Assembly: GCF_001314325.1 (NCBI RefSeq)
Contig: NZ_CP009430.1
Location: forward strand, 248,001 to 312,000
Direction of reading: 5' to 3'
Length of the DNA: 64,000 nucleotides
Origin: Sphingopyxis macrogoltabida
GTDB taxonomy: Bacteria > Pseudomonadota > Alphaproteobacteria > Sphingomonadales > Sphingomonadaceae
Of this stretch, positions 56,111 through 64,000 are shown one piece after another; position 1 is the stretch's first letter; each line of letters starts with the position of its first letter. Both the position numbers and the translations under genes were made by a program. The notes under the pieces were generated by a model. It searched no databases and was not told where the DNA came from. It saw only the letters and a list, made by a program, of their open reading frames with translations.

Positions 56111-57054
56111 CGAGCGCCGGCCTCGCCGCCCGGCTCAAATCCGGCCTTCGCCTCCCGGTCATGGCGGGGCCGATGTTCATCGCCTCGACGGCCAATCTCG
56201 TCATCGCGCAGTGCAACGCCGGCATCATCGGCGCGATGCCCGCGCTCAATCCGCGTAGCACCGAAGCGCTCGACAAGGATCTCGCGCGCATTGCGGCAAG
56301 CGTCGGCACGCAGCCCTGGTGCGTCAATCTCGTCGCGCACAAGAGCAACGAGCGGCTCGCCCCCGATCTCGATGTCGTGCTGAAGCACAAAGTCCCGATC
56401 GTCGTGCTGGCGCTCGCCGCCGACCCCGGGCTCGTGCGCGAACTGCAGGCCAACGGCAGCCTTGTCTTCCAGGATGTCATCCGCAACCGCCATGCCCAGA
56501 AATGCGCCGAAATGGGGGTCGACGGCATCATCGCGGTCGCCGCCGGCGCCGGCGGCCACACCGGCGACCAGTCGCCTTTCGCGCTCGTCGGCGAGATCCG
56601 TGAATGGTGGGACGGGCTGCTGCTGCTCGCGGGCTGTATCGCGAACGGGCGCGGCATCCTCGCGGCCGAAGCGTTGGGCGCCGACCTTGCCTATATCGGC
56701 TCGCCCTTTCTCGCCTCGAGCGAAGCCAACACTCAGCCCGGGTTCAAAGCCATGCTTGTCGAGGGGAGCGCGAAGGATGTGCTCGTCACGAGCTGCTTTA
56801 CCGGCGTGAAGGCGAGTTTCCTGAAGCCTTCGCTCGTCGAGAACGGACTCGACCCCGATAATCTTGTCCCGGCAACGAGCGGCGGTGCGATCAACATCAA
56901 CAATGGCGGCGCGAACAGCAAGGCGTGGCGCGATATCTGGAGCGCGGGCCAAGGGATCGGCGCGATCAAGTCGGCGGGACCCGCCGCGGAATGGCTCGAC
57001 TGGCTTGCCGGCGATTATGCCGCCGCACGCCGCAGCATGGGACTTGCCCAATGA
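56107..57054 (+). CDS. Nitronate-monooxygenase-family flavoprotein
   Basis: A 315-residue FMN TIM-barrel of the 2-nitropropane dioxygenase/NMO family. VMAGPMFIASTANLVIAQCN, IGAMPALNPRS, AVAAGAGGHTGDQSPF and LLAGCIANGRGILAAEALGA bind FMN. The catalytic His region of true nitronate oxidases resembles AGGHTG. In steroid catabolism an NMO-family enzyme (IpdC) acts on a CoA thioester as a reductase/hydroxylase-like step. A similar CoA-ester role fits better here than nitronate detoxification. ATG overlaps the hydratase stop, and its own stop overlaps the next ATG. Confidence 0.83.
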   Translation: MTSAGLAARLKSGLRLPVMAGPMFIASTANLVIAQCNAGIIGAMPALNPRSTEALDKDLARIAASVGTQPWCVNLVAHKSNERLAPDLDVVLKHKVPIVVLALAADPGLVRELQANGSLVFQDVIRNRHAQKCAEMGVDGIIAVAAGAGGHTGDQSPFALVGEIREWWDGLLLLAGCIANGRGILAAEALGADLAYIGSPFLASSEANTQPGFKAMLVEGSAKDVLVTSCFTGVKASFLKPSLVENGLDPDNLVPATSGGAININNGGANSKAWRDIWSAGQGIGAIKSAGPAAEWLDWLAGDYAAARRSMGLAQ

Positions 57055-58046
57055 ACCGCCAGTGCCTCCTCGTCTGCCGCCCCGAAGGCATTGCGCAAGC
57101 GAAGAATTTCGAGATCGTCGAGGCGCCGCACCAGCCGCTCGGCGAAGGGGAGATCCGGGTCCGCAACCACTTTCTGTCGGTGGAGCCCGCGATGCGCGGC
57201 TGGATCGCCGACAAGGGCAATTATGCCGAACCGGTGGCCATCGGCTCGGTGATGCGCGCGCTTACCGCTGGTGTCGTCACCGAAACGCGTCACCCCGGCT
57301 ATGCGGTCGGCGACGCGGTCACCGGCTGGTTCGGCTGGCAGGAAGAGGCGGCCGCGCCCGCGAGCGCCGTCGTTCGCAAGATCTCCGAGACCGATCTTCC
57401 GCTGTCGCTGAGCCTCGGCATATTGGGGATCAACGGCGTCACGGCGCACCTCGCGCTCACCGGCATCGGCAAACCGGCGCCCGATGAGACATTGCTCGTC
57501 TCGACCGCAGCCGGAGCGGTCGGGTCGGCGGTCGGACAGATCGGCAAGCTGCTCGGTTGCCGTACCGTCGGCATTGCGGGCGGTCCCGACAAGGTGAAGC
57601 TCTGTCTCGAGCGTTTCGGCTATGATGCCGCTATCGACTATAAGGCGGGCGACCTTCGCGCTGCGCTTGCCCGCACCTGCCCCGAGGACATCGATATCTA
57701 TTTCGACAATACCGCGGGCGCGATCAGCGACGCGGTGCTGGCGCATCTCGCGCTCCGTGCCCGCGTCGTCGTTTGCGGCACGGCTGCCATCGATCGTTGG
57801 GATCCCTGGCCCGAAGGCCCGCGCATCGAACGGCACCTGCTCGTCAAGCGCGCGCGCATGGAAGGCTTTGTCATCTTCGATCATATGGACCGCTATGAAG
57901 CGAGCGTCGCGCAGCTTGCCGAATGGGTCCGTACCGGTCAGCTCGCCTATGAAGAAGATATCCTCTCGGGTATCGAGGCGTGCCCCGATGCGCTCGCCGG
58001 ACTGTATCGCGGCGAGAACAAGGGCAAGATGATCATCCGGCTCTGA
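57051..58046 (+). CDS. NADP-dependent medium-chain oxidoreductase (zinc-free, LTB4DH/CurA type)
   Basis: A 331-residue MDR protein. SVEPAMRGWIADKGNYAEPV is the family's N-terminal block. STAAGAVGSAVGQIGKLLGCRTVG is the NADP site, and DIYFDNTAGAISDAVLAHL the following helix. No zinc cysteines are present. Members reduce the double bond of alpha-beta-unsaturated ketones, aldehydes or CoA esters. It may saturate an intermediate in the island. ATG overlaps the NMO stop (ATGA). Confidence 0.87.
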   Translation: MNRQCLLVCRPEGIAQAKNFEIVEAPHQPLGEGEIRVRNHFLSVEPAMRGWIADKGNYAEPVAIGSVMRALTAGVVTETRHPGYAVGDAVTGWFGWQEEAAAPASAVVRKISETDLPLSLSLGILGINGVTAHLALTGIGKPAPDETLLVSTAAGAVGSAVGQIGKLLGCRTVGIAGGPDKVKLCLERFGYDAAIDYKAGDLRAALARTCPEDIDIYFDNTAGAISDAVLAHLALRARVVVCGTAAIDRWDPWPEGPRIERHLLVKRARMEGFVIFDHMDRYEASVAQLAEWVRTGQLAYEEDILSGIEACPDALAGLYRGENKGKMIIRL

Positions 58047-58060
58047 AGGAAAGACGCGAC

Positions 58061-58771
58061 ATGCTCGAAGGCCGTCACATCGTTATTCTCGGGGGAAGCT
58101 CGGGGATCGGCTTCGCCGTTGCCGAGTCCGCGATTGCCGCCGGCGCCACTGTCCATATCGGTTCGACGAACCTGGCAAAAATCGAGGATGCGCTCGCGCG
58201 GCTTGGAGCGCAGGCCAGCGGCGCGGTGGTCGATACGACCGACGAGACCAGCCTCGCTGCCTTCTTCGAAGGCTGCAGCGCGATCGATCATCTCGTGCAC
58301 ACGGCAGGCGACCGGCTCCCCCGCGGGCTCACGATCGGCTCCGACTTCGACCTGGCGGCCGCGCAAAGCGCCATGGGTGCCCGCTTCTGGGGGCCGCTGC
58401 TCGCGGTCAAGCACGCGCTGCCCAAGCTGTCGCCCGAGGCCTCGATAACGCTGACGGCCGGGCTCTACGCGCACCGGCCGACCAGGGGATCGACGATGTC
58501 GACCGCGATCGCCGGCGCGGTCGAACATCTCGCGCGCGGCCTCGCGGTCGACCTTGCGCCGGTCCGGGTGAATGCGGTGACGCCGGGGCTGATCGCGACC
58601 GAGATGTGGGCGAAGGTTCCCGAGGATGCGCGGGGCGCGATGACGAAAGCCCAGCCGCTGCCGCGGATGGGCTTTCCCGTCGAAGCCGCCGAAGCCTATC
58701 TTTATTTCATGCGCGCGGGCTTCACGACCGGACAGGTCGCTGTGGTCGACGGCGGCCGGCTATTCTCTTGA
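58061..58771 (+). CDS. SDR-fold protein without the catalytic Tyr-Lys pair
   Basis: A 236-residue SDR. ILGGSSGIGFAVAESAIAAG is an intact nucleotide site, and RVNAVTPGLIATEMW a normal C-terminal block. Where YxxxK is expected, the chain reads RGSTMSTAIAGAVEHL with neither Tyr nor Lys. It is shorter than typical SDRs. Oxidoreductase activity is doubtful; it could be a lyase or isomerase, or a partner subunit. It is the last gene of the plus-strand operon, overlapping the convergent crotonase by 12 bp. ATG follows GAAGGAAAG. Confidence 0.8.
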   Translation: MLEGRHIVILGGSSGIGFAVAESAIAAGATVHIGSTNLAKIEDALARLGAQASGAVVDTTDETSLAAFFEGCSAIDHLVHTAGDRLPRGLTIGSDFDLAAAQSAMGARFWGPLLAVKHALPKLSPEASITLTAGLYAHRPTRGSTMSTAIAGAVEHLARGLAVDLAPVRVNAVTPGLIATEMWAKVPEDARGAMTKAQPLPRMGFPVEAAEAYLYFMRAGFTTGQVAVVDGGRLFS

Positions 58772-59542
58772 ACCGCCCTCGCCCTGCTGCGCGCGGGCGC
58801 GGTTAAAGCCTGCCGCGACCGCGTCGGGTGCGACGTCGAGATTGGCGGCGCGCGCCGCTGCGTCTTCCATGCGAAGGCCTGCCTCGAGCGTGGCCTCGAA
58901 CCCGGACCGGATCAGCGCCTTCATCGCCTCAACGCCCCCAGGCGCGTGCGCGGCGATCTGATCGGCCAGCGCGAGCGCCGCAGGCACGAGCTCGCCCGCT
59001 GGATAGACATGATTTGCGAGGCCCCAAGCCACCGCTTCATGCGCGGCAAGTGGACGCGCCGATAGCGACAGCTCGTTGGCGCGCGATAGTCCGACCGCCC
59101 GCGCCAAGCGCTGCGACAACCCCCAGCCCGGTGTAATGCCGACGCGGACATGGCTGTCGATGAAGGAGGCTTCCTCGGCGACGAGCAGGATATCGAGTGC
59201 CAGCGCGATCTCGAACCCGCCCGTCACCGCGATACCGTTGATCGCGCCGATGAGCGGCTTCGGAAAGGCGGCGATCGCATCGACCATGTTCTCGGCGCCG
59301 ACATTGTCCTCGACGCTTGCCCCGGAGGCCGCGATCTCGCCGAGATCGAGCCCGGACGAAAAGGCTCGCCCCGCGCCCGTCAGAACCACCGCGCGCACCT
59401 CGTCGTCGTCCGCGAGGTCAGAAAGAGCGGCAATAAAGGCGCGGCGGAGCGCCGACGTAAGCGCGTTGAGCTTATCGGGGCGGTTGAAGGTAAGCAGCGC
59501 TACCGCACCGCGGCGTTCGACGAGCAGCGGATCGCCGCTCAT
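58760..59542 (-). CDS. Enoyl-CoA hydratase/isomerase family protein
   Basis: A 260-residue crotonase. TGAGRAFSSGLDLGEI and GIAVTGGFEIALALDIL form the oxyanion hole. The first hydratase Glu is kept (GGFE), but the second is replaced by His in DSHVRVGITPG. A single acid/base residue suggests an isomerase or a modified hydratase. ATG 59540-59542 overlaps the ligase stop (ATGA). It is third in the three-gene minus operon from 61888. Confidence 0.85.
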   Translation of the reverse strand: MSGDPLLVERRGAVALLTFNRPDKLNALTSALRRAFIAALSDLADDDEVRAVVLTGAGRAFSSGLDLGEIAASGASVEDNVGAENMVDAIAAFPKPLIGAINGIAVTGGFEIALALDILLVAEEASFIDSHVRVGITPGWGLSQRLARAVGLSRANELSLSARPLAAHEAVAWGLANHVYPAGELVPAALALADQIAAHAPGGVEAMKALIRSGFEATLEAGLRMEDAAARAANLDVAPDAVAAGFNRARAQQGEGGSRE

Positions 59543-61098
59543 GCGACGCTGCGCTGTTGCCCATCCCAATAGGGCGCCCGAAGGTCCTTCTTGGACACCT
59601 TGCCCGACGGCACGAGCGGGAAGGCCTCGACAAAATCGACGCTTTTGGGGACCTTGTAGCCGGCGAGCAGGCCGCGACAGTGGGCGACCAGCACATCTTC
59701 GTCGGCAGCATGCCCCTCGCGCACGATGACGATCGCCTTCACGCTCTCGCCCCAGCGCGGATCGGGGACACCGATGACGGCGACGCCAGCAACCGCCGGA
59801 TGGGTCGACAGCACATTCTCGATCTCGGCCGAGTAGATATTCTCGCCGCCCGAGACGATCATGTCCTTGGCGCGGTCGACGATATAATAGAGCCCCTCTT
59901 CGTCACGCCGCGCGATATCGCCCGAGCGATACCAGCCATTTTCGATTGCCTGCTGGGTCAGTTCGGGCTGGCGCCAATAGCCCGTGGTGATCGACGGCTG
60001 GCGGATGAGAAGTTCGCCCGGTTCGCCGTCGGGCACTTCGCGGCCATCGGCGTCGACGATGCGAAACTCGATCAGCGGCAGCGGGCGGCCGCAGCTCTTG
60101 AGCTTTTCTTCATGCTCGAGATCATGCTCGTCGGGCCGGAGGATCGATGTCGCCCCGCCCGCCTCTGTCGAGCCGTAGAATTGCATGAACTCGCCGGGCA
60201 TGGTGGCGATCGCGCGCTTGATGAGGCCGAGGCTGATCGGCGAGCCCGCATAGAGCGTCAGACGGATCGACGAGAAATCGGTCTTCGCTGCATCGGGATG
60301 GTCGAGCAGCATCTGGAGCATCGTCGGGGTCAGCGTCAGGAGCGTCGGCTTCATGCGGTCGATGGTGGCGAGCATCGCGGCGGGGTCGAACTGCCGCACG
60401 ATGTCGATCGCCACGCCATTGTAGAGGCACTGCAGCATGATACCGATGTGCAGCAGATGGAAATTGGGCAGGCCGTTGACGAAACTGTCGCCCGCCTGCC
60501 ATTTGTAGGTCGGTTCGAGATGCTCCGAGAGCCGCATCATGTTGGTGCCGCCATGCGAGAGCATCACCCCCTTGGCATTCCCCGTCGTACCCGAGGTGTA
60601 GAGCTGGAACGCCGTGTCCTCCAGATGCGGCCGCTTGGCGACCGGCTTTTCGGAACAGCCCGCCACGCGCTTTTCCAGCGTCTCCTGCTCGTCGATCCAG
60701 ATCGCCTGCGGGGGCGTGCTGAGGTGCGCGCACGCCGCCTGCCAGAGCTCCGCCTGCTCGCGTTCGACGATCGCATGGCGGACCTCGCTGTCGGCGATCT
60801 GCGCGGCGAGCTCGGCGGGCGCGAGGCGCCAGTTGAAGATGACGAGGCCGGCGCGGGTGCGCGCACAGCCGAAGAGCGCGAAATAGAAGTCGAAGCTGTT
60901 CTTGCCCATGAAGCCGACCAGCTCACCGGGACGCGCGATCCCGTCCGAGAGATAGTTGGCGACGCGCGCGCAGGCGCGATCGAACTCGGCAAAGTCGACG
61001 ACCCGCGCCGCCGTGCGGAGTGCCGCGCGCGAGGGATCATGGCGCGCCCAATATTCGGGATATTGGCCAAGGCTACGGATTTCCGGAAAGAGCCACAT
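59539..61098 (-). CDS. Acyl-CoA synthetase (AMP-forming), FadD3-like long form
   Basis: A 519-residue ANL ligase. The P-loop is LYTSGTTGNAKGVMLSHGG. QFYGSTEAGGATS, GWYRSGDIARRDEEGLYYI, VDRAKDMIVSGGENIYSAEI and the C-terminal PSGKVSKKDL with the catalytic Lys complete it. It is the third or fourth ligase of the window and may activate a different acid of the same pathway. ATG 61096-61098 comes one base after the crotonase stop, behind GGAGGGG. The substrate cannot be read. Confidence 0.9.
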   Translation of the reverse strand: MWLFPEIRSLGQYPEYWARHDPSRAALRTAARVVDFAEFDRACARVANYLSDGIARPGELVGFMGKNSFDFYFALFGCARTRAGLVIFNWRLAPAELAAQIADSEVRHAIVEREQAELWQAACAHLSTPPQAIWIDEQETLEKRVAGCSEKPVAKRPHLEDTAFQLYTSGTTGNAKGVMLSHGGTNMMRLSEHLEPTYKWQAGDSFVNGLPNFHLLHIGIMLQCLYNGVAIDIVRQFDPAAMLATIDRMKPTLLTLTPTMLQMLLDHPDAAKTDFSSIRLTLYAGSPISLGLIKRAIATMPGEFMQFYGSTEAGGATSILRPDEHDLEHEEKLKSCGRPLPLIEFRIVDADGREVPDGEPGELLIRQPSITTGYWRQPELTQQAIENGWYRSGDIARRDEEGLYYIVDRAKDMIVSGGENIYSAEIENVLSTHPAVAGVAVIGVPDPRWGESVKAIVIVREGHAADEDVLVAHCRGLLAGYKVPKSVDFVEAFPLVPSGKVSKKDLRAPYWDGQQRSVA

Positions 61099-61099
61099 G

Positions 61100-61888
61100 T
61101 CACACCCCTCCGAATTCGGGTCGACGACGCTCGGTGAACGCCTTGATGGCGCCCGCCGCGTCGCGCGTCCCCGACGACCGGCTGAGCGCCTGGGCTTCGA
61201 GTTCGAGCTGGGTCTCGAGCGGCTGGTCGAAGACCGAAAGCATGAGGCGCCGGATCTCGCCGAACGCCTTGGTCGGCCCTGCGGCCAGTTGCCGGGCCAC
61301 CTCTTCGGCCCGCGCGCGGAACGCATCCTTCGAATGGACTTCGTCGGCAAGGCCGCATGCGAGCGCGGCCTCGGCGCCGAGACTTTCGTTGAGCAGGAGG
61401 AACCGGCGCGCGCGCGCCGCGCCCATGCGCCGCGCATACATGATCGACGATCCCGCGTCGCACGAGAAGCCGATCCCGGGATAGGCGGCGACGAACTTCG
61501 CATCCTCGGCTGCGATCAGGATGTCGGCGCCGGCGACGAAAGCCGACATGCCGCCTGCACAAACGCCGTGCACCGCCGCGACGACCGGCGCATCCATGCG
61601 CTGGAGCCGCGCTATCCCGCTGTGGAGCGATGTCGTCCAGCGCTTGATATTCGCGGGCAGCGAGTCGAGATCGTTCACGAAGCTGGTGATGTCGCCGCCA
61701 TAGCCGAACGCGTCGCCCAACGCGGTGACGAGGACGCAGCGTACCGAGGGATCGACCGACAACAGGGTCGCTGCTTCGCAGGTTTCAGCGCAGAAGGTCT
61801 CGTCGATCGGGTTGCCCCGCACCGCATTGTTGAATTCGAGACGGGCCAGCCCGCCTTTGACCGTCAGCGTCAAGCGCTCGAACGCCAT
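61100..61888 (-). CDS. Enoyl-CoA isomerase-like crotonase
   Basis: A 262-residue crotonase. FGYGGDITSFVNDL and GVCAGGMSAFVAGADIL make up the oxyanion hole. Both hydratase glutamates are absent (CAGGMSA and AAYPGIGF), and GFSCDAGSSIMYAR carries the Asp seen in PaaG-like isomerases. A double-bond isomerase is more likely than a hydratase. ATG 61886-61888 follows GGGAGAG; an earlier start at 61906 lacks a ribosome site. It is first in the operon, with the GTAAG-N3-GTTTAC dyad 27 bp upstream. Confidence 0.85.
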   Translation of the reverse strand: MAFERLTLTVKGGLARLEFNNAVRGNPIDETFCAETCEAATLLSVDPSVRCVLVTALGDAFGYGGDITSFVNDLDSLPANIKRWTTSLHSGIARLQRMDAPVVAAVHGVCAGGMSAFVAGADILIAAEDAKFVAAYPGIGFSCDAGSSIMYARRMGAARARRFLLLNESLGAEAALACGLADEVHSKDAFRARAEEVARQLAAGPTKAFGEIRRLMLSVFDQPLETQLELEAQALSRSSGTRDAAGAIKAFTERRRPEFGGV

Positions 61889-61914
61889 GCCACTCTCCCA
61901 TGACAACCCATTTT

Positions 61915-61928
61915 GTAAGTATGTTTAC
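61915..61928. promoter_or_regulatory. Dyad GTAAG-TAT-GTTTAC upstream of the third CoA-ester operon
   Basis: Same arms and spacing as the dyad at 49094-49107, and related to 6153-6166. It is positioned 27 bp upstream of the start codon, so a repressor bound here would block transcription initiation. Confidence 0.6.
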
Positions 61929-61992
61929 TAGATTGCGCAATAGGGTCAAGCCGGAGGAGCCCCGCTAATCAAATTATGCCAAATGAACACGT

Positions 61993-62038
61993 AAAAAGGG
62001 GGCCGGAGATGCCGCGTTGCCGACATCTTCCGGCCCCC
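61993..62038 (-). terminator. Rho-independent terminator of the receptor at 62081
   Basis: On the minus strand the stem GGGGGCCGG with further pairing (arms 62024-62038 and 61998-62011, 12-base loop) is followed by TTTTT (61993-61997). It starts 43 bp after the receptor stop. This is the clearest intrinsic terminator in the window. Confidence 0.85.
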
Positions 62039-62080
62039 AAGTCCGCCGACTGCTAGCCCTAGCAGGACGGCCGGAGGAGA

Positions 62081-64000
62081 TCAGAAGCGATAACCGACTT
62101 TGAGGCCGTAGATTCGCGGTTCGCCCGGAAAGTCGCTCAGCGTCGAGCCGAGAGCCAGGACCGTGCGGCGATAATTTTGCTTGGTCGCGTTGGTAACATA
62201 AGCGGTGATCCGGAAATCACCAATCTCGTACGCCGCGCGGAGATCGAGGAGGCCGTAGGAGGGCTCGCGCGACAGGCTGACGGCACCGCCATAGATGGGA
62301 TTGGCATTGCCCGGCTCATGGTAGAATTCGTCGAGCAGTGCATAGTCGGCGCGCAGTGTCAGACCGCTATTATCGCCAGTCGGAATCCGCCATTCGGCAC
62401 CGACATTGATGCTGTGCTTGGGCGCACGCACCAGACGCCGGTCAGAGAAATCGGTCGCGGCAGTCGGCGGAACACCATCAGCGTTAGTGAAATAGGCGTC
62501 ATATTTCGCGTCGAGATAACCATAGGTCACGCTGAAGTCGATATTGTCGCTCGGACGCAGCAGGAGTTCGACGTCGGCGCCGTAGATCTTCGACGCAGCG
62601 GCGTTGCTTATCAGGCTGGCGGCCGAGCCGCCGCCCAGATCGACGATCCGCGAAACCTGCAGATCCTTATAGTCATAATGGAAGGCCGCCACGTTGAAAC
62701 GGAGCCGGCGATCGAGCCATTCGGACTTGAAACCGACTTCATAGGTCTTGATGTCCTCGGGCTGGAACAGGACGTTCGCTTGTGCCGCCGAGAAGGGCAC
62801 ATATTGAAAGCCGCCGCTCTTGAAGCCGGTCGAATAGCTCGCATAGATGCTTGCGTCGGGGCTGAACTTGTAAGTGGCGACGATGCGCGGATCAAAACTC
62901 TCGTAGGTCGCGCTGTTGTCGACCAGGAAAGGCACGGCGATGAGCGGAACCCCGGGCCGGGTGTTCAGGCCCTGCTGCACCGCCCTCTTCTCGTCGCGCG
63001 TATAGCGGCCGCCGAGGGTGACTTCGAATTTTTCGCCAAGATGGATCGTCGCCTGGCCAAAGATGGCATAGCTGTCGATCTCATAATCCGAGATTGCGGT
63101 GCTGACTTGCGGCCCACCGCTGAGCAACGCTACGACGCTATCGACGCCCAGGCGAAATTCGTCGCTCCGCGCGCTGCGGTCACGATAATAGAAGGCGCCG
63201 ATGATCCAATCGAGGTTTCCGTCGAACGACGCTGGCCCGCTTGGATCGGAAGTGATGCGAATTTCCTGGCTGAACTGCTTCGAGCGCTCGTTACTAAGCT
63301 GGTTCGCAATGTCGAGAGAAGTGCCCTCGAGATCACGGCCGTCTGAAATGCGAAGCTTCTTCAGCGCGCTGATCGACGTGATCGTCGCAAAACCGGCATC
63401 ATATTCAACGCGTCCGATATATGTCTCGGTCTTGCGGTCGAGATAAGGATCAAACGACAGGTTGCCCGCATTGCCGCCAAAATAGGGGATAGGTGTGCGA
63501 CCGGGGCGGCCAAGGAATGTCGCGAGAGGATTGGCAGGCGTGATGACTCCGGCAAGTGACTCCGCGGGCCCGCTGCCGCGGCTAAAACCAGAAAATGCCG
63601 CCTTGTCGCCGTCGCGCGACAATTCGGCCGTCAAATCGATCGTGAGTTGTTCACTCGGTGCGAAGCGCAGCCGCGCCCGTCCACCCCAATTGTCGATGCC
63701 CTGGAATTTGGTGCCAGTCTGCAAATTTGTCTGGTAACCATCGCGCTCGGCCTTCCAGCCCGCTACGCGAAACATTAGCTTATCGCCCGCAATCGGGCCG
63801 CCGACGGCGCCGAACAGGCTATAGCCGTCATAATTGCTGATGCCGGCCTCTGCCTCACCCGTGAAATAGTCGGTCGGACCTTTGGTAATCACGTTTATCG
63901 CACCAGCGATCGTGTTGCGACCGTAGAGCGTGCCTTGCGGACCGCGCAAGACTTCGATGCGCTCGACATCGCGAAGCGAACCGAACGAGCCTGAGGCACG
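62081..64000 (-). CDS. TonB-dependent outer-membrane receptor, N-terminus cut by window edge
   Basis: 639 residues are visible, open through base 64000. The signal peptide, TonB box and the first part of the plug are outside the window. The plug part SLRDVERIEVLRGPQGTLYG with RNTIAGAINVITKGPTD and the whole barrel, ending VGYRF, are present. It is paralogous to the receptor at 7259, sharing GGFQYVPFSAAQANV, YDYKDLQV and the C-terminal PSYGLLDLRA block. An intrinsic terminator follows it. Location next to the CoA-ester island suggests import of a related hydrophobic substrate. Confidence 0.92.
   Translation of the reverse strand, partial: RASGSFGSLRDVERIEVLRGPQGTLYGRNTIAGAINVITKGPTDYFTGEAEAGISNYDGYSLFGAVGGPIAGDKLMFRVAGWKAERDGYQTNLQTGTKFQGIDNWGGRARLRFAPSEQLTIDLTAELSRDGDKAAFSGFSRGSGPAESLAGVITPANPLATFLGRPGRTPIPYFGGNAGNLSFDPYLDRKTETYIGRVEYDAGFATITSISALKKLRISDGRDLEGTSLDIANQLSNERSKQFSQEIRITSDPSGPASFDGNLDWIIGAFYYRDRSARSDEFRLGVDSVVALLSGGPQVSTAISDYEIDSYAIFGQATIHLGEKFEVTLGGRYTRDEKRAVQQGLNTRPGVPLIAVPFLVDNSATYESFDPRIVATYKFSPDASIYASYSTGFKSGGFQYVPFSAAQANVLFQPEDIKTYEVGFKSEWLDRRLRFNVAAFHYDYKDLQVSRIVDLGGGSAASLISNAAASKIYGADVELLLRPSDNIDFSVTYGYLDAKYDAYFTNADGVPPTAATDFSDRRLVRAPKHSINVGAEWRIPTGDNSGLTLRADYALLDEFYHEPGNANPIYGGAVSLSREPSYGLLDLRAAYEIGDFRITAYVTNATKQNYRRTVLALGSTLSDFPGEPRIYGLKVGYRF

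Noticed and set aside
1..64000. CRISPR arrays, tRNA or rRNA genes, transposases, integrases
   Set aside because: No repeat-spacer array, cloverleaf-like run, rRNA signature or recombinase motif was found on reading both strands; a covariance-model scan would be needed to exclude small RNAs.

Overview
The window is a high-GC, densely coded bacterial segment. Sphingomonad-type TonB-dependent receptors, many CoA-ester enzymes and GGGAGAG-like ribosome sites point to an alphaproteobacterium of the Sphingomonadales (Sphingopyxis/Novosphingobium/Sphingobium type). This is inferred from protein style; no rRNA or marker gene is present. I see no tRNA, rRNA, CRISPR array, insertion sequence or phage gene, and no gene-free stretch above 300 bases.

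Layout. (1) 1-4814: partial acyl-CoA synthetase (-), divergent TonB receptor (+), TetR regulator (-). (2) 4994-7231: racemase-type CoA-transferase and carboxymuconolactone-decarboxylase-like protein (-), divergent HxlR regulator (+). (3) 7259-19704: TonB receptor, divergent winged-helix regulator, and an atu/liu-like gene set for carboxylating branched acyl-CoAs: acyl-CoA dehydrogenase, two SDRs, biotin carboxylase, separate biotin carrier and carboxyltransferase (-), with acyl-CoA ligase and crotonase (+). A second regulator paralogous to the first follows. (4) 19810-24922: lipid-scavenging operon: TonB receptor, monoacylglycerol-lipase-like hydrolase, secreted lipase and its foldase. (5) 25026-39627: an oxidation module. 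A long minus-strand run carries TonB receptor, two related lipocalin-like proteins, APH-type kinase plus small partner, alcohol dehydrogenase, phosphatase, CYP153-like P450 and rubredoxin. Opposite it are a XylA-like reductase and aldehyde dehydrogenase. A XylM/AlkB-like hydroxylase with a small membrane protein and a MerR regulator close the module. Near-identical 21-bp dyads lie at both divergent promoters. (6) 39582-61888: a large CoA-ester degradation island of three transcription units. It includes BadH/BadI-type ring-cleavage enzymes, a BKACE, a CoA-transferase-fold protein lacking its catalytic glutamate, and an HMG-CoA-synthase-like/OB fusion next to a thiolase. (7) 62081-64000: a partial TonB receptor paralogous to the one in region 3.

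Working model (inference): receptors import a poorly soluble aliphatic or alicyclic isoprenoid-like compound. P450 and XylM-type oxygenases hydroxylate it, and dehydrogenases convert alcohol to acid. Ligases form the CoA ester, and the island performs beta-oxidation, carboxylation and hydrolytic ring opening. Several recurring DNA dyads suggest at least four separate regulatory circuits.
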